From contig NZ_AQWP01000009.1 of assembly GCF_000375585.1 (NCBI RefSeq), positions 168,298 through 232,297 of the forward strand: a stretch of 64,000 bases of DNA, in the 5' to 3' direction. Under the pieces are notes generated by a model. It was not told the origin of the DNA, did no database searches, and was given only the letters and a program-made list of their open reading frames with translations. A program made the position numbers and the translations under genes. Positions within the stretch are counted from its first letter, which is position 1; each line of letters starts with the position of its first letter. Below, in pieces: positions 48,377 through 56,366 of the stretch. The DNA is from Sinorhizobium meliloti 4H41. GTDB taxonomy: Bacteria; Pseudomonadota; Alphaproteobacteria; Rhizobiales; Rhizobiaceae.

Positions 48377-49777
48377 TCAGCACTCGACCACGTTGACCGC
48401 AAGACCCCCGGTCGATGTTTCCTTGTACTTCTCGTTCATGTCCGCGCCGGTCTGGCGCATCGTCTCGATACAGGCGTCGAGCGGCACGAAATGCTTGCCG
48501 TCACCCTTGAGTGCGAGCGAGGCGGCCGTAACCGCCTTGACGGCGCCGAGGGCATTGCGTTCGATGCACGGCACCTGAACGAGACCTGCGACCGGATCGC
48601 AGGTCATACCGAGATGGTGTTCGAGCGCGATCTCGGCCGCATTCTCGATCTGCTCGGGCGTTCCGCCCATGACGGCAGCAAGACCTGCCGCGGCCATCGC
48701 CGACGCCGATCCGACTTCGCCCTGACAGCCCACCTCCGCGCCGGAAATCGAGGCGTTGTGCTTGATGATACCGCCGATCGCCGCTGCGGTCAGCAGGTAA
48801 TCCCGGATGCCTTCCTGATCGGCATCGTCGTGGAAATGCAGATAGTAGCGGATCGTCGCCGGAACGACGCCGGCCGCGCCGTTGGTCGGCGAAGTCACCA
48901 CCCGGCCGCCGGCAGCATTCTCCTCATTGATCGCCATCGCATAGACGCTCAACCAATCATTTGCGAGGAGAGGATTGGTCTTGTTGGAGCGCCATTCCTC
49001 CTGCAGCTTGTCGTGGATCGCCCGGGCGCGCCGGCGCACCTTCAGACCGCCCGGCATGATGCCGTCCTGGCTGAGGCCGCGGTCGATGCAACTGCTCATC
49101 GCCGTCCAGATGCGGTCGAGCCCGGCGTCGAGCTCGTCCCTCGACATGCTGCATTCCTCGTTCGCGCGCTTCATCTGGGCGATCGTCAGCCCGGAGCGCG
49201 CGGCCATGTCGAGCATCTGCTGAGCCGTGGCAAAGGGATAGGGCACCTTTACGCCGGCGGGCTTGTTCTTCTGGGCCCTCATCGCGTCCAGTTCCGTATC
49301 GGTCACCACGAAGCCGCCGCCGATCGAATAATAGATGCGTTTCAGAAGCAGCCGGCCGTCCCGGTCGAAGGCGGAGAAGGACATGCCGTTGGCATGGCCC
49401 GGCAGCGGCGTCTTCTTGTCGAAGACCAGATCGGTTTTCGGCTGGAATATATAGCCCGGATGGCCCGGCGGGGTGATGCGGCCCGTACGCTCCACCTGCT
49501 CGATGATCCCGTCCATCCTGTCCGGCTCGACGAGATCCGGCCGCTCGCCCATCAGGCCGAGAATGACCGCCCTGCCCGTTCCATGGCCGATGCCCGTATG
49601 CGCCAGCGAGCCATGGAGGCTTACCTTGATGGCGCCGACAGCCGCATGAGACGGTCGCGGCCATTCATCCGACAGGATGAGATCGAGAAACCTGTTGGCG
49701 GCCGACATCGGCCCCATCGTGTGTGAGCTCGATGGACCGATACCGATCTTGAAAACGTCGAAGACGGAAAGAAACAT
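48377..49777 (-). CDS. sdaA: L-serine ammonia-lyase (serine dehydratase, Fe-S type)
   Basis: This iron-sulfur enzyme deaminates serine to pyruvate. The 466-residue single-chain form starts [24 protein letters not shown]. The cluster cysteines include those in [10 protein letters not shown] and [14 protein letters not shown], and [10 protein letters not shown] is present. The start at 49777 matches the family. An inverted repeat lies 116-142 bases upstream. Confidence 0.95.
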   Translation of the reverse strand: MFLSVFDVFKIGIGPSSSHTMGPMSAANRFLDLILSDEWPRPSHAAVGAIKVSLHGSLAHTGIGHGTGRAVILGLMGERPDLVEPDRMDGIIEQVERTGRITPPGHPGYIFQPKTDLVFDKKTPLPGHANGMSFSAFDRDGRLLLKRIYYSIGGGFVVTDTELDAMRAQKNKPAGVKVPYPFATAQQMLDMAARSGLTIAQMKRANEECSMSRDELDAGLDRIWTAMSSCIDRGLSQDGIMPGGLKVRRRARAIHDKLQEEWRSNKTNPLLANDWLSVYAMAINEENAAGGRVVTSPTNGAAGVVPATIRYYLHFHDDADQEGIRDYLLTAAAIGGIIKHNASISGAEVGCQGEVGSASAMAAAGLAAVMGGTPEQIENAAEIALEHHLGMTCDPVAGLVQVPCIERNALGAVKAVTAASLALKGDGKHFVPLDACIETMRQTGADMNEKYKETSTGGLAVNVVEC

Positions 49778-49892
49778 GAATTGCCTGCCCAGAGCCTGAC
49801 GCAACGTTGCTGGCGATGAGCTCCACGTTTGCGTCGATGATAGGACCGAAGCCGACCGTTTTCCTGCTCGGGCGGTGTCGATCGTTCCTAAT

Positions 49893-49919
49893 ATAGGATC
49901 GAAACCTAAGCGATCCTAT
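49893..49919. promoter_or_regulatory. Perfect inverted repeat upstream of sdaA (candidate operator)
   Basis: ATAGGATCG (49893-49901) and CGATCCTAT (49911-49919) are exact inverted repeats separated by nine bases. They are AT-containing and isolated in an otherwise unstructured region, as expected for a dimeric repressor or activator site. Confidence 0.5.
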
Positions 49920-50011
49920 GCCGACCCGTCAGGCGACCGACCGACATCGGATTCTGTTGGTGCGACATGCCGCTGAAGAACAGCGCATGTGATCGGCGAT
50001 CGAGAGCGGTC

Positions 50012-50044
50012 AAAAAAAGCGTTGCAGCCCGTGGACTGCAACGC
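50012..50044 (-). terminator. Intrinsic terminator of the 33-codon membrane-protein gene
   Basis: GCGTTGCAG/CTGCAACGC is a perfect 9-bp stem with an 8-base loop, followed on the minus strand by seven T residues. It lies 19 bases after the stop of the small gene at 50064-50165. Confidence 0.85.
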
Positions 50045-50063
50045 CTTGCATTTCAATCTGTCT

Positions 50064-50165
50064 TCAGAAGCCGCCGAAGAGATAGGCGAGAACGAGAACA
50101 CCCCCGAAACCCGCCACGGCGCGAACCGTCACGCCCCAGCACGACTTCTCTACTGTTTTGTCCAT
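50064..50165 (-). CDS. 33-residue single-span membrane protein
   Basis: The peptide starts M-D-K-T-V-E-K-S-C-W-G and ends with the hydrophobic stretch V-A-G-F-G-G-V-L-V-L-A-Y-L-F-G-G-F, enough for one membrane helix. GGAG lies five bases before the ATG. A strong terminator follows 19 bases after the stop, which supports a genuine one-gene transcript. No family is recognised; homologs should exist in related rhizobia if it is real. Confidence 0.7.
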   Translation of the reverse strand: MDKTVEKSCWGVTVRAVAGFGGVLVLAYLFGGF

Positions 50166-50430
50166 GATGTCTCCGAATACCGAAGCTCGGTAACCATTAA
50201 GTCGTGTGGCCGTCCAATAGCGAAGAATCTGTTAACGCGCAATGGTGAAATATGGCGAAATAGTGTCAAACCGACGCTGGACGCCTTGGACGCGGACACA
50301 AAGCCGTGTGCAAGCGGTGGAATCCCCGGAGCGCCCGCTCGGTGCTGCCGCCTCGATTTCGCCGTGAATCTTAAGACAGGCCGACATGCGTCCATCTTGC
50401 ATTTTCGGACGACCGTGCCAAAACACCGCT

Positions 50431-51117
50431 ATGACCTCTGAAGATTACCTCGCGCTCGTTATCTTCGTCCTCCTCTGGGCCGGCTTCAGCTGGGCTTCCG
50501 ACGGGGGGCGCGGCTTCGAGCGCGTCAGCCTGACGCGTTTGATGAACGAGCACAGGGCGCGCTGGATCCGCAATTCGCTCAATCGCGATCTGAAGATGAT
50601 CGACACGCAGATCATCGCCGGGCTGCAGGCTGGCACCGCTTTCTTCGCCTCGACGACGATCTTCGCGCTCGGCGGTTGTTTCGCATTGCTCGGCGCGACA
50701 GACCAAGTGCAGATGATCTTCAGCGACCTTCCGCAGATATTCCGAAGCGGGCGGACCGCCTTCGAGCTGAAAGTCGGCGGACTGACCTGCCTCTTCGGCT
50801 ATTCCTTCTTCAAGTTCGGTTGGTCATACCGGCTGTTCAACTATTGCTCGATCCTGATGGGCGGCATACCGATGACGGCGGACATGCAACGCGACCAGAA
50901 GGCGGCCGAGCGCGCCGCGGAGCGTGCGATCCGCATGAACATACTTGCGGCCAAGCACTTCAATGCCGGGCTCCGGGCGATCTTCCTGTCGATCGGCTAT
51001 CTTGGCTGGTTCATCAGCCCCTATGTGTTCATGGTGCTTACCGCCCTCGTCATCTTCGTCCTCGCGCGCCGGCAGTTCTTCTCCGAAGCGCGCGCCGCGC
51101 TGATCGAGAATGCGTAA
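50431..51117 (+). CDS. DUF599-family membrane protein
   Basis: The 228-residue protein has about four membrane helices (Y-L-A-L-V-I-F-V-L-L-W-A-G-F, F-A-L-G-G-C-F-A-L-L, L-F-G-Y-S-F-F-K-F-G-W-S-Y-R, V-F-M-V-L-T-A-L-V-I-F-V-L-A) and the DUF599 core R-W-I-R-N-S-L-N-R-D-L-K-M-I-D-T-Q-I. The family has no assigned function. The start at 50431 is preferred since an upstream ATG adds an atypical leader. Confidence 0.88.
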   Translation: MTSEDYLALVIFVLLWAGFSWASDGGRGFERVSLTRLMNEHRARWIRNSLNRDLKMIDTQIIAGLQAGTAFFASTTIFALGGCFALLGATDQVQMIFSDLPQIFRSGRTAFELKVGGLTCLFGYSFFKFGWSYRLFNYCSILMGGIPMTADMQRDQKAAERAAERAIRMNILAAKHFNAGLRAIFLSIGYLGWFISPYVFMVLTALVIFVLARRQFFSEARAALIENA

Positions 51118-51256
51118 TAGGCTGCAGCGATTGTACCCGGTCCGCGGTTTGCGGTAAGCGATCGAATGACTGGCGGCCCTCATTTCAACATATTCGCGAC
51201 GCGACTGAAATGAGGCGCCCTCGTAGACCCATCTCCAGCAGCAGAGCGACTCTTCG

Positions 51257-52279
51257 ATGTCCGAACACAGCGCGACGACGACCCCTGAAGTGCAAATGCG
51301 CACGGAGGTGACCGGAACCCACCGGATGGTCCTCCTGGATGCGCTGCGCGGCCTGGCCCTCGTCGCCATGGCCCTCTATCACTTTGTCTGGGATCTCGAA
51401 TTCTTCGGCTATGTCGCGGCCGGCACCGCCGGGACGGGCGGCTGGCGGATGTTTGCACGCTTGATTGCCAGCAGCTTCCTGTTTCTTGCCGGTTACAGCC
51501 TCGTGCTCGGCCAGTTCCCGCAACTCCGTCCCCGCGCTTTCGCCATACGTTTCGCGAAGATCGCCGGCGCAGCCGCGCTGATCAGCATCGGGACCTGGTT
51601 CGCCTTCCCCCAGTCGTTCATCTTCTTCGGGATTCTTCACGCCATTGCCGCGGCAAGCCTCGTCGGCCTCCTTTTTCTGAAATTGCCGGCCGCCGTTTCC
51701 TTTCTTGCAGCTGCCGCGGCCTTCGCGGCTCCCCTCTATCTGCGCTCGTCGTTTTTCGACATGCCGGCGCTCTGGTGGGTCGGCCTATCGGAAGCGATCC
51801 CGCGCTCGAATGATTACGTTCCTTTGCTTCCGTGGGTTGCCCCTTTCCTGCTCGGCCTCGGCACCGCGAAGCTGCTCCACCCGCTATTTTCCGCCCGGCG
51901 CAGCCGAAGCGCCGGGCCCCGTAAGCTCCCGTGGATGACGCCTCTCGCCTTTGGCGGCCGTCATAGCCTTCTGATATATCTCATCCACCAGCCACTGCTC
52001 ATCGCGGCAGTCTATCTTTTCTCTCTCGCCGTTCCCGCCCCGACGCCGGATCCGGCACAGGTCTATCTGCTGAATTGCGAACGGGCATGCAGCAACGAAA
52101 ATTCCGCGATCTCCTGCAGCGCCTTTTGCGGTTGCACACTCGCCGGCCTGAAGGAACAGAACCTGTTCGACGATCTGAACCTGGGCAAGATCGACGTGAG
52201 CACGGACGAACGCATTGCGCGAATCGCGGGTCAGTGCACAATGGATGCACAATCAGGAGAGGCACAGTCGGGGGACTAG
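51257..52279 (+). CDS. DUF1624-family membrane acyltransferase with Cys-rich C-terminal tail
   Basis: The 340-residue protein has eight or more membrane helices and the DUF1624 signature (heparan-alpha-glucosaminide acetyltransferase-like): L-L-D-A-L-R-G-L-A-L-V-A-M-A-L-Y-H-F-V-W-D-L-E-F and later G-R-H-S-L-L-I-Y-L-I-H-Q-P-L. The last 65 residues form a soluble tail with seven cysteines (C-E-R-A-C, then C-S-A-F-C-G-C, and a final Q-C-T), unusual for the family. It is three bases from the methyltransferase-like gene. Confidence 0.85.
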   Translation: MSEHSATTTPEVQMRTEVTGTHRMVLLDALRGLALVAMALYHFVWDLEFFGYVAAGTAGTGGWRMFARLIASSFLFLAGYSLVLGQFPQLRPRAFAIRFAKIAGAAALISIGTWFAFPQSFIFFGILHAIAAASLVGLLFLKLPAAVSFLAAAAAFAAPLYLRSSFFDMPALWWVGLSEAIPRSNDYVPLLPWVAPFLLGLGTAKLLHPLFSARRSRSAGPRKLPWMTPLAFGGRHSLLIYLIHQPLLIAAVYLFSLAVPAPTPDPAQVYLLNCERACSNENSAISCSAFCGCTLAGLKEQNLFDDLNLGKIDVSTDERIARIAGQCTMDAQSGEAQSGD

Positions 52280-52282
52280 GAC

Positions 52283-52756
52283 ATGAATGCCTTTCGTGCC
52301 AAGCCGCTGAGGTTTCCATGGCCGCCTTTGCTCTATGGCGCGGCCGTTCTGATAGCGCTGGCCCTTGGCCACCTTTTCCCGGTTCCGGTGGCGCACGAAC
52401 ACAGCTGGATCCTCTCGCTGGTGGGCTACGGCCTTGTCGTGCTGGCGATCACCATCGATCTCTGGGCCGTCAAAACCCTCCTTGACCGCCACACAGCCGT
52501 ACTTCCGAACCGGTGCGCCACCTGCCTCGTTACCTGCGGCCCATTTCGTTTCACCCGCAACCCGATCTATTTCAGCTACACGCTGGCGATGACCGGCCTC
52601 GGATTGGCGACGATCAACCCCTGGTTCTTCATCACGGCAATTGCTGCGGTCGGATTGACCACGCTTTTTGCGATCCGCAAGGAGGAGCGGCACCTGCTGT
52701 CGCGCTTCGGTTTCGAGTTCGAGCGATATTGCCGGCACACGAGCCGTTGGATTTAA
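52283..52756 (+). CDS. Isoprenylcysteine carboxyl methyltransferase-like membrane protein
   Basis: The 157-residue protein has three or four membrane helices. Its C-terminal half reads F-R-F-T-R-N-P-I-Y-F-S-Y and K-E-E-R-H-L-L-S-R-F-G-F-E-F-E-R-Y-C-R, the conserved region of the ICMT/PEMT group. The bacterial members' substrate is generally unknown. It is separated by three bases from the DUF1624 gene, so the two form an operon. Confidence 0.88.
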   Translation: MNAFRAKPLRFPWPPLLYGAAVLIALALGHLFPVPVAHEHSWILSLVGYGLVVLAITIDLWAVKTLLDRHTAVLPNRCATCLVTCGPFRFTRNPIYFSYTLAMTGLGLATINPWFFITAIAAVGLTTLFAIRKEERHLLSRFGFEFERYCRHTSRWI

Positions 52757-52765
52757 GCGGAGATG

Positions 52766-53152
52766 TCAGGTGCCGACGCCGATTTCGGCAAGGCGCGTGA
52801 GGCAGGCCTCTTCGACATTGTCGAGTTCGCTAAGTGTGTCTTCGATGTCCTTGCGCTTCTGCCGCAAGTCCTCGCGCTTCTCCTCGACGCGCTTGATCAA
52901 GAGCTGCAGCTGGCCCATCTCACCCGGCGGATCCTTGTAGACCTGAATGATCTCGCGAATTTCGGCAATGGTAAAGCCAATGCGCCGGCCACGCAGGATC
53001 TCCTTTATGAGGTGCCTGTCGGCGGGGCGGAACAGACGCGTGCGGCCACGACGCTCCGGATGAATCAGACCCTCATCCTCATAGAAGCGCAGTGTCCGGG
53101 TCGAGATGCCGAATTCCCGGGTCAGCTCGGTAATGCTATAATATTTGTTCAC
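52766..53152 (-). CDS. MerR-family transcriptional regulator
   Basis: The 128-residue protein has an N-terminal winged helix (Y-Y-S-I-T-E-L-T-R-E-F-G-I-S-T-R-T-L-R-F-Y-E-D-E-G-L) and a long dimerisation helix (residues 75-110). No metal-binding cysteine cluster is present, so a metal sensor is unlikely; it resembles the LiuR-like group linked to branched-chain or fatty-acid catabolism. The start is a GTG. A perfect inverted repeat (53189-53210) lies 37-58 bases upstream and is probably its own operator. Confidence 0.88.
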   Translation of the reverse strand: MNKYYSITELTREFGISTRTLRFYEDEGLIHPERRGRTRLFRPADRHLIKEILRGRRIGFTIAEIREIIQVYKDPPGEMGQLQLLIKRVEEKREDLRQKRKDIEDTLSELDNVEEACLTRLAEIGVGT

Positions 53153-53188
53153 GCAGCCATTCCATCAAAGTCGCGCCTCAACTATTGT

Positions 53189-53210
53189 TGACTTTGACGT
53201 AAAAGTCAAA
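53189..53210 (-). promoter_or_regulatory. Candidate operator/promoter of the MerR gene
   Basis: TTGACTTT (53189-53196) and AAAGTCAA (53203-53210) are exact inverted repeats around GACGTA. On the minus strand the left arm gives a -35 TTGACT, with AATAGT 17 bases further. The operator overlapping the promoter is what MerR-type control needs. Confidence 0.6.
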
Positions 53211-53236
53211 CACGGCGGCCCCGCGTGCGTCGCACC

Positions 53237-54658
53237 TCAGCTGATACTGAACCACCATGTCGCAATGCCGAGAAAGCTGAAGAAGCCGGTTATGTCGGTG
53301 ACGGTCGTCACGAAGACGGCGGAAGAGACCGCCGGGTCGGCACCGTATCTTTCGAGCAGAATCGGGATCAGGATGCCGGCGAGAGCGGCGGCCATCATGT
53401 TGATCAGCATGGCGGTCGCGATGATGCCGCCGAGGTCGGGATCCTGGAACCAAAGTCCCGCAACAAGACCGATGAACGCACCGAAGATCACGCCGTTCAG
53501 GAGTCCGACGCCCGCCTCGCGGCGGATGATTCTCGGCGCGTTGTGAATATCGAGCCCCCGGGTGGCGAGCGCACGCACCGTTACGGTCATGGTTTGCGAT
53601 CCGGCATTGCCGCCCATCCCCGCGACGATCGGCATCAGGACCGCAAGTGCGACGATCTGCTGGATCGTCGCATCGAACAGGCCGATGACCGAGGCAGAAA
53701 CGCAAGCCGTCATCGAGTTGATGAAAAGCCAGGGAACGCGTGAGCGCGCGGCTTCCGCGACCGAGTCCGACAGCTCTTCGTCACCGACGCCGCTCAGGCG
53801 CAGGAAATCCTCTTCCGCCTCTTCCTGGATCACGTCGACCACGTCGTCGATCGTCAACACGCCGACGAGCCGGCCGTTTTCATCGACGACCGCGGCCGAG
53901 AGGAGGTCGTACTGTTCAAAAAGCTGCGCCGCCTCCTCCTGGTCCATTTCCGCCGGCACGGAATGGCTTGTGTCACGCATGATCGCATCGATCTTTACCG
54001 AGCGCTTCGCGCGCAGCACCCGGTCCAGATCGACTGCCCCGAGCAGCTTGAAAGTCGGATCGATGACGAAGATCTGCGTGAAACTTTCGGGAAGGTCGTC
54101 GTCCTCGCGCATGTAATCGATCGTCTGGCCGACGGTCCAGAAAGGCGGCACCGCGACGAACTCGGTCTGCATGCGCCGCCCGGCGGTGCTCTCCGGATAA
54201 TCGAGCGAGCGGCGCAGGCGGACGCGCTCGGTAAAGGGAAGCTTGGCGAGGATCTCTTCCTGATCCTCCTCGTCGAGATCCTCGAGAATGTAGACCGCGT
54301 CATCGGAATCCATCTCGCCGATCGCCTCGGCAATCTGCTCGTTCGGCAGATGTTCGACGATGTCGAGACGGATTCCTTCATCGACCTCGGTCAGCGCAGC
54401 CAGGTCGAAATCCTTGCCAAGCAGCAGAACCAGTGCGATACGCTGCTCCGGCTGGATCGCCTCGATCAGGTCGCCCAGTTCCGAGGCATGAAGGCCGGCG
54501 ACATGCTGGCGAAGGTAAATGATGTCGCGATCCGCGATTGCGGCGCCGACATGCATCAGGAAATCGGAGCGTACCGAGCCGTCTTCAGCGTAGATGTCCG
54601 AGTCGCCGTGGACAGCGATTTCGTCGGAACCGCGGTCGTCGTCGCCGGTGCTGCTCAT
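53237..54658 (-). CDS. mgtE: Magnesium transporter MgtE
   Basis: The 473-residue channel has an N-terminal superhelical domain (D-L-I-E-A-I-Q-P-E-Q-R-I), two CBS domains (F-V-I-D-P-T-F-K-L-L-G-A-V-D-L, V-V-D-E-N-G-R-L-V-G-V-L-T-I-D-D) and five membrane helices with the pore-lining P-I-V-A-G-M-G-G-N-A-G-S-Q. Cytosolic Mg closes it by binding between the N and CBS domains. GGAGGGGG lies five bases before the ATG. Confidence 0.95.
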   Translation of the reverse strand: MSSTGDDDRGSDEIAVHGDSDIYAEDGSVRSDFLMHVGAAIADRDIIYLRQHVAGLHASELGDLIEAIQPEQRIALVLLLGKDFDLAALTEVDEGIRLDIVEHLPNEQIAEAIGEMDSDDAVYILEDLDEEDQEEILAKLPFTERVRLRRSLDYPESTAGRRMQTEFVAVPPFWTVGQTIDYMREDDDLPESFTQIFVIDPTFKLLGAVDLDRVLRAKRSVKIDAIMRDTSHSVPAEMDQEEAAQLFEQYDLLSAAVVDENGRLVGVLTIDDVVDVIQEEAEEDFLRLSGVGDEELSDSVAEAARSRVPWLFINSMTACVSASVIGLFDATIQQIVALAVLMPIVAGMGGNAGSQTMTVTVRALATRGLDIHNAPRIIRREAGVGLLNGVIFGAFIGLVAGLWFQDPDLGGIIATAMLINMMAAALAGILIPILLERYGADPAVSSAVFVTTVTDITGFFSFLGIATWWFSIS

Positions 54659-54876
54659 GGCCCCCTCCAGAGATTACCGCCGACCGAGCCCGCGCCGGAA
54701 CGGCTCCTCTGCCCTGCTAGCGCAAAGCTCCGCCTCAGTCCACAGTCGAGACGAGATCGGCGGTCCGCCTTGGAACATTTATCCAAGCTGTTGCAAAAAC
54801 ATAGGAAATGATGAAACGAATGTGACGATCCCACCGGGCGCCGGCCCGACCACTCACCCGAGCAGAGACATTTCTC

Positions 54877-55395
54877 ATGGCTGTCCGACCGATCATACGC
54901 TTTCCAAGTGCGCTGCTGACGACCTCAGCCGAGCGGATCAGCCGGTTCGATGGCGCTCTTCGCCAGCTGTCAGAAGATCTCGTCGACACCATGCGCGCAG
55001 CCCCCGGCATAGGCATCACCGCGCCCCACATCGGCATTCTGCAGCGGCTGACGACCATCGAAGTCGACCCGCAGATGGGACCGCGCAGCTTCGTCAACCC
55101 GGAAATCATCTGGCAGTCGAGCGAGACGGTGCGCCACAGCGAAGGCAGTGTCTCGATGCCGGGTGTCACGGAAGAAGTGGAGCGGCCGGCGCGCGTGCGT
55201 GTCAGCTTTCAAACTCTGGACGGCGAGACACGCGAGGAAGAAGCCGAGGGATTGATGGCGGTCTGCCTGCAGCATGAGATCGACCAGCTCAACGGCATCT
55301 TCTGGATTCGACGGCTTTCCAGGCTGAAGCGCGAACGCGCCGTCAAGCGGTTCGAGAAATTTAACCGAGCCGAAGCATTTCCGGGCACGCAATGA
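54877..55395 (+). CDS. Peptide-deformylase-like protein with altered metal site
   Basis: The 172-residue protein has the PDF fold and spacing, but the three motifs are changed. G44-I-G-I-T-A-P-H51 stands for G-x-G-L-A-A-x-Q, E-G-S-V-S (89-93) for E-G-C-L-S with Ser91 in place of the metal-ligand Cys, and Q-H-E-I-D-Q (132-137) for Q-H-E-x-D-H with Gln137 in place of the second His. The Glu of H-E is kept. It is likely inactive as a deformylase or has another role. The gene stands alone, without fmt. Confidence 0.88.
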   Translation: MAVRPIIRFPSALLTTSAERISRFDGALRQLSEDLVDTMRAAPGIGITAPHIGILQRLTTIEVDPQMGPRSFVNPEIIWQSSETVRHSEGSVSMPGVTEEVERPARVRVSFQTLDGETREEEAEGLMAVCLQHEIDQLNGIFWIRRLSRLKRERAVKRFEKFNRAEAFPGTQ

Positions 55396-55473
55396 TTGCG
55401 GCACCCCTTCGATCTGCCGTAAACCGTCTTCCGGTCGGCCATCGGCTCCAAACAGCAAGGCGAAGGACAATTG

Positions 55474-55572
55474 ATGAAGAAAATAGCCCTCATGCTTCTC
55501 TGCGGGGTTGCGCTTGCAGCCTGTACCGCAACTCCTCCCGACCTGGAGCCGCTTCCCGGAAGCCTCACCTAG
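55474..55572 (+). CDS. Small lipoprotein, 32 residues, possibly truncated
   Basis: The peptide starts M-K-K-I-A-L-M-L-L-C-G-V and has a clear lipobox L-A-A-C with Cys17 as the lipidation site. Only 15 residues follow, ending P-L-P-G-S-L-T. AAGGA lies seven bases before the ATG. The next small frame (55587-55709) continues in another reading frame with protein-like sequence. The two may be one gene broken by a frameshift, or a short entericidin-like lipoprotein. Confidence 0.6.
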   Translation: MKKIALMLLCGVALAACTATPPDLEPLPGSLT

Positions 55573-55586
55573 CGGCCCCTGGGACC

Positions 55587-55709
55587 ATGATCCAGAACCG
55601 GTTCCTTCATAAGGGCACCATGGTCTTCGAGACCTATGAGGTTCAACCCGACCATACATATAAGCTCGTTCGCCGCAGCGTCGCCGACTCCTGGCCGCCC
55701 GGCGACTGA
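55587..55709 (+). pseudogene. Small frame that may be the C-terminal part of the lipoprotein
   Basis: The 40-codon frame reads M-I-Q-N-R-F-L-H-K-G-T, then F-E-T-Y-E-V-Q-P-D-H-T-Y-K-L-V-R-R. The E-T-Y and D-x-T/S-x-K-L-V-R pattern resembles tails of small rhizobial secreted proteins. The frame is open upstream into the lipoprotein gene in a different phase, and its own ribosome binding site is weak. It could also be an independent small gene. Confidence 0.4.
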
Positions 55710-55713
55710 TCAC

Positions 55714-55739
55714 GGAACATTGTCGGCCTCCGCTCCGTT
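55714..55739 (+). promoter_or_regulatory. EcfG/RpoE2-type general stress promoter
   Basis: GGAAC (55714-55718), 17 bases, CGTT (55736-55739): a full match to the alphaproteobacterial ECF15 consensus. It faces the gene at 55866. The leader between them carries stem-loop repeat copy 3. Confidence 0.75.
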
Positions 55740-55741
55740 TC

Positions 55742-55847
55742 CTACTGCATGTATCCTCGGATCCTAGCCGGTCCAAGGACGAAAAATGCAGCAATTCAAG
55801 GTGCTACACCGACCTTTCGCCTCTCTTGAGGCGCGGCGCTGTAGATA
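55742..55847. repeat. Stem-loop repeat element, copy 3
   Basis: This full-length copy begins C-T-A-C-T-G-C-A-T-G and ends C-G-C-T-G-T-A-G. The inner stem is CGCCTC/GAGGCG (55818-55833), different in sequence from the other copies but still perfectly paired. It lies in the leader of a stress-promoter transcript. Confidence 0.75.
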
Positions 55848-55865
55848 GCCAGTGGAGTCAAAGCG

Positions 55866-56219
55866 ATGGCCAAATATCTTGACGAACGCGGCGATCCGGC
55901 CTCGGCAACGCACGGAGCGGATCGAGAGAATTTCACCGGTGAGGAAGCCAAGCAGGGCCGCACGGGCGTTCCGGTGCTTGGGGTCCTCGTCGGCGGACTG
56001 TTCCTCGCCCTCCTCGCCTGGGGCGCCGTCGAAATCTGGGGTGAAAGCACCGACAACGATCGCCTGACCGAAACCGAACAGGTGCAACCGGCGCCCTCGC
56101 CGGAGCAGACGGGCAGCGTCGGCACCGGACAGCCCGTCCCGACCGACCGGGATCCCACGGCACAGACCGGCACCGGCGGCGAGTCGCAGCAGGTTTCCCC
56201 GGAGGGGACCGAGAAATAA
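55866..56219 (+). CDS. Single-span membrane protein of unknown function, stress-promoter driven
   Basis: The 117-residue protein has a charged cytoplasmic start (M-A-K-Y-L-D-E-R-G-D), one membrane helix (about 36-57, V-L-G-V-L-V-G-G-L-F-L-A-L-L-A-W-G) and a Pro/Gln/Thr/Gly-rich tail that is probably disordered. I do not recognise a named family. An EcfG-type promoter at 55714-55739 suggests induction in stationary phase and stress. Confidence 0.78.
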   Translation: MAKYLDERGDPASATHGADRENFTGEEAKQGRTGVPVLGVLVGGLFLALLAWGAVEIWGESTDNDRLTETEQVQPAPSPEQTGSVGTGQPVPTDRDPTAQTGTGGESQQVSPEGTEK

Positions 56220-56366
56220 TCGCCGAGTCGACGGCCGGGCCGGTGTAGGCGCTCAGAACATTATGAGAGGCGGTATGCCGGGCGAAGACGCTCACACTCG
56301 GCCGTCTCTCCTTTCCCCTGCTCTGTGCTGGAGATTCGGGCCACCCGCCGCCGCTTGCCTGATCAC

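Noticed and set aside
49989..50441. A 150-codon plus-strand frame
   Set aside because: It covers the terminator and the small membrane gene of the other strand, shows no domain and has poor codon character.
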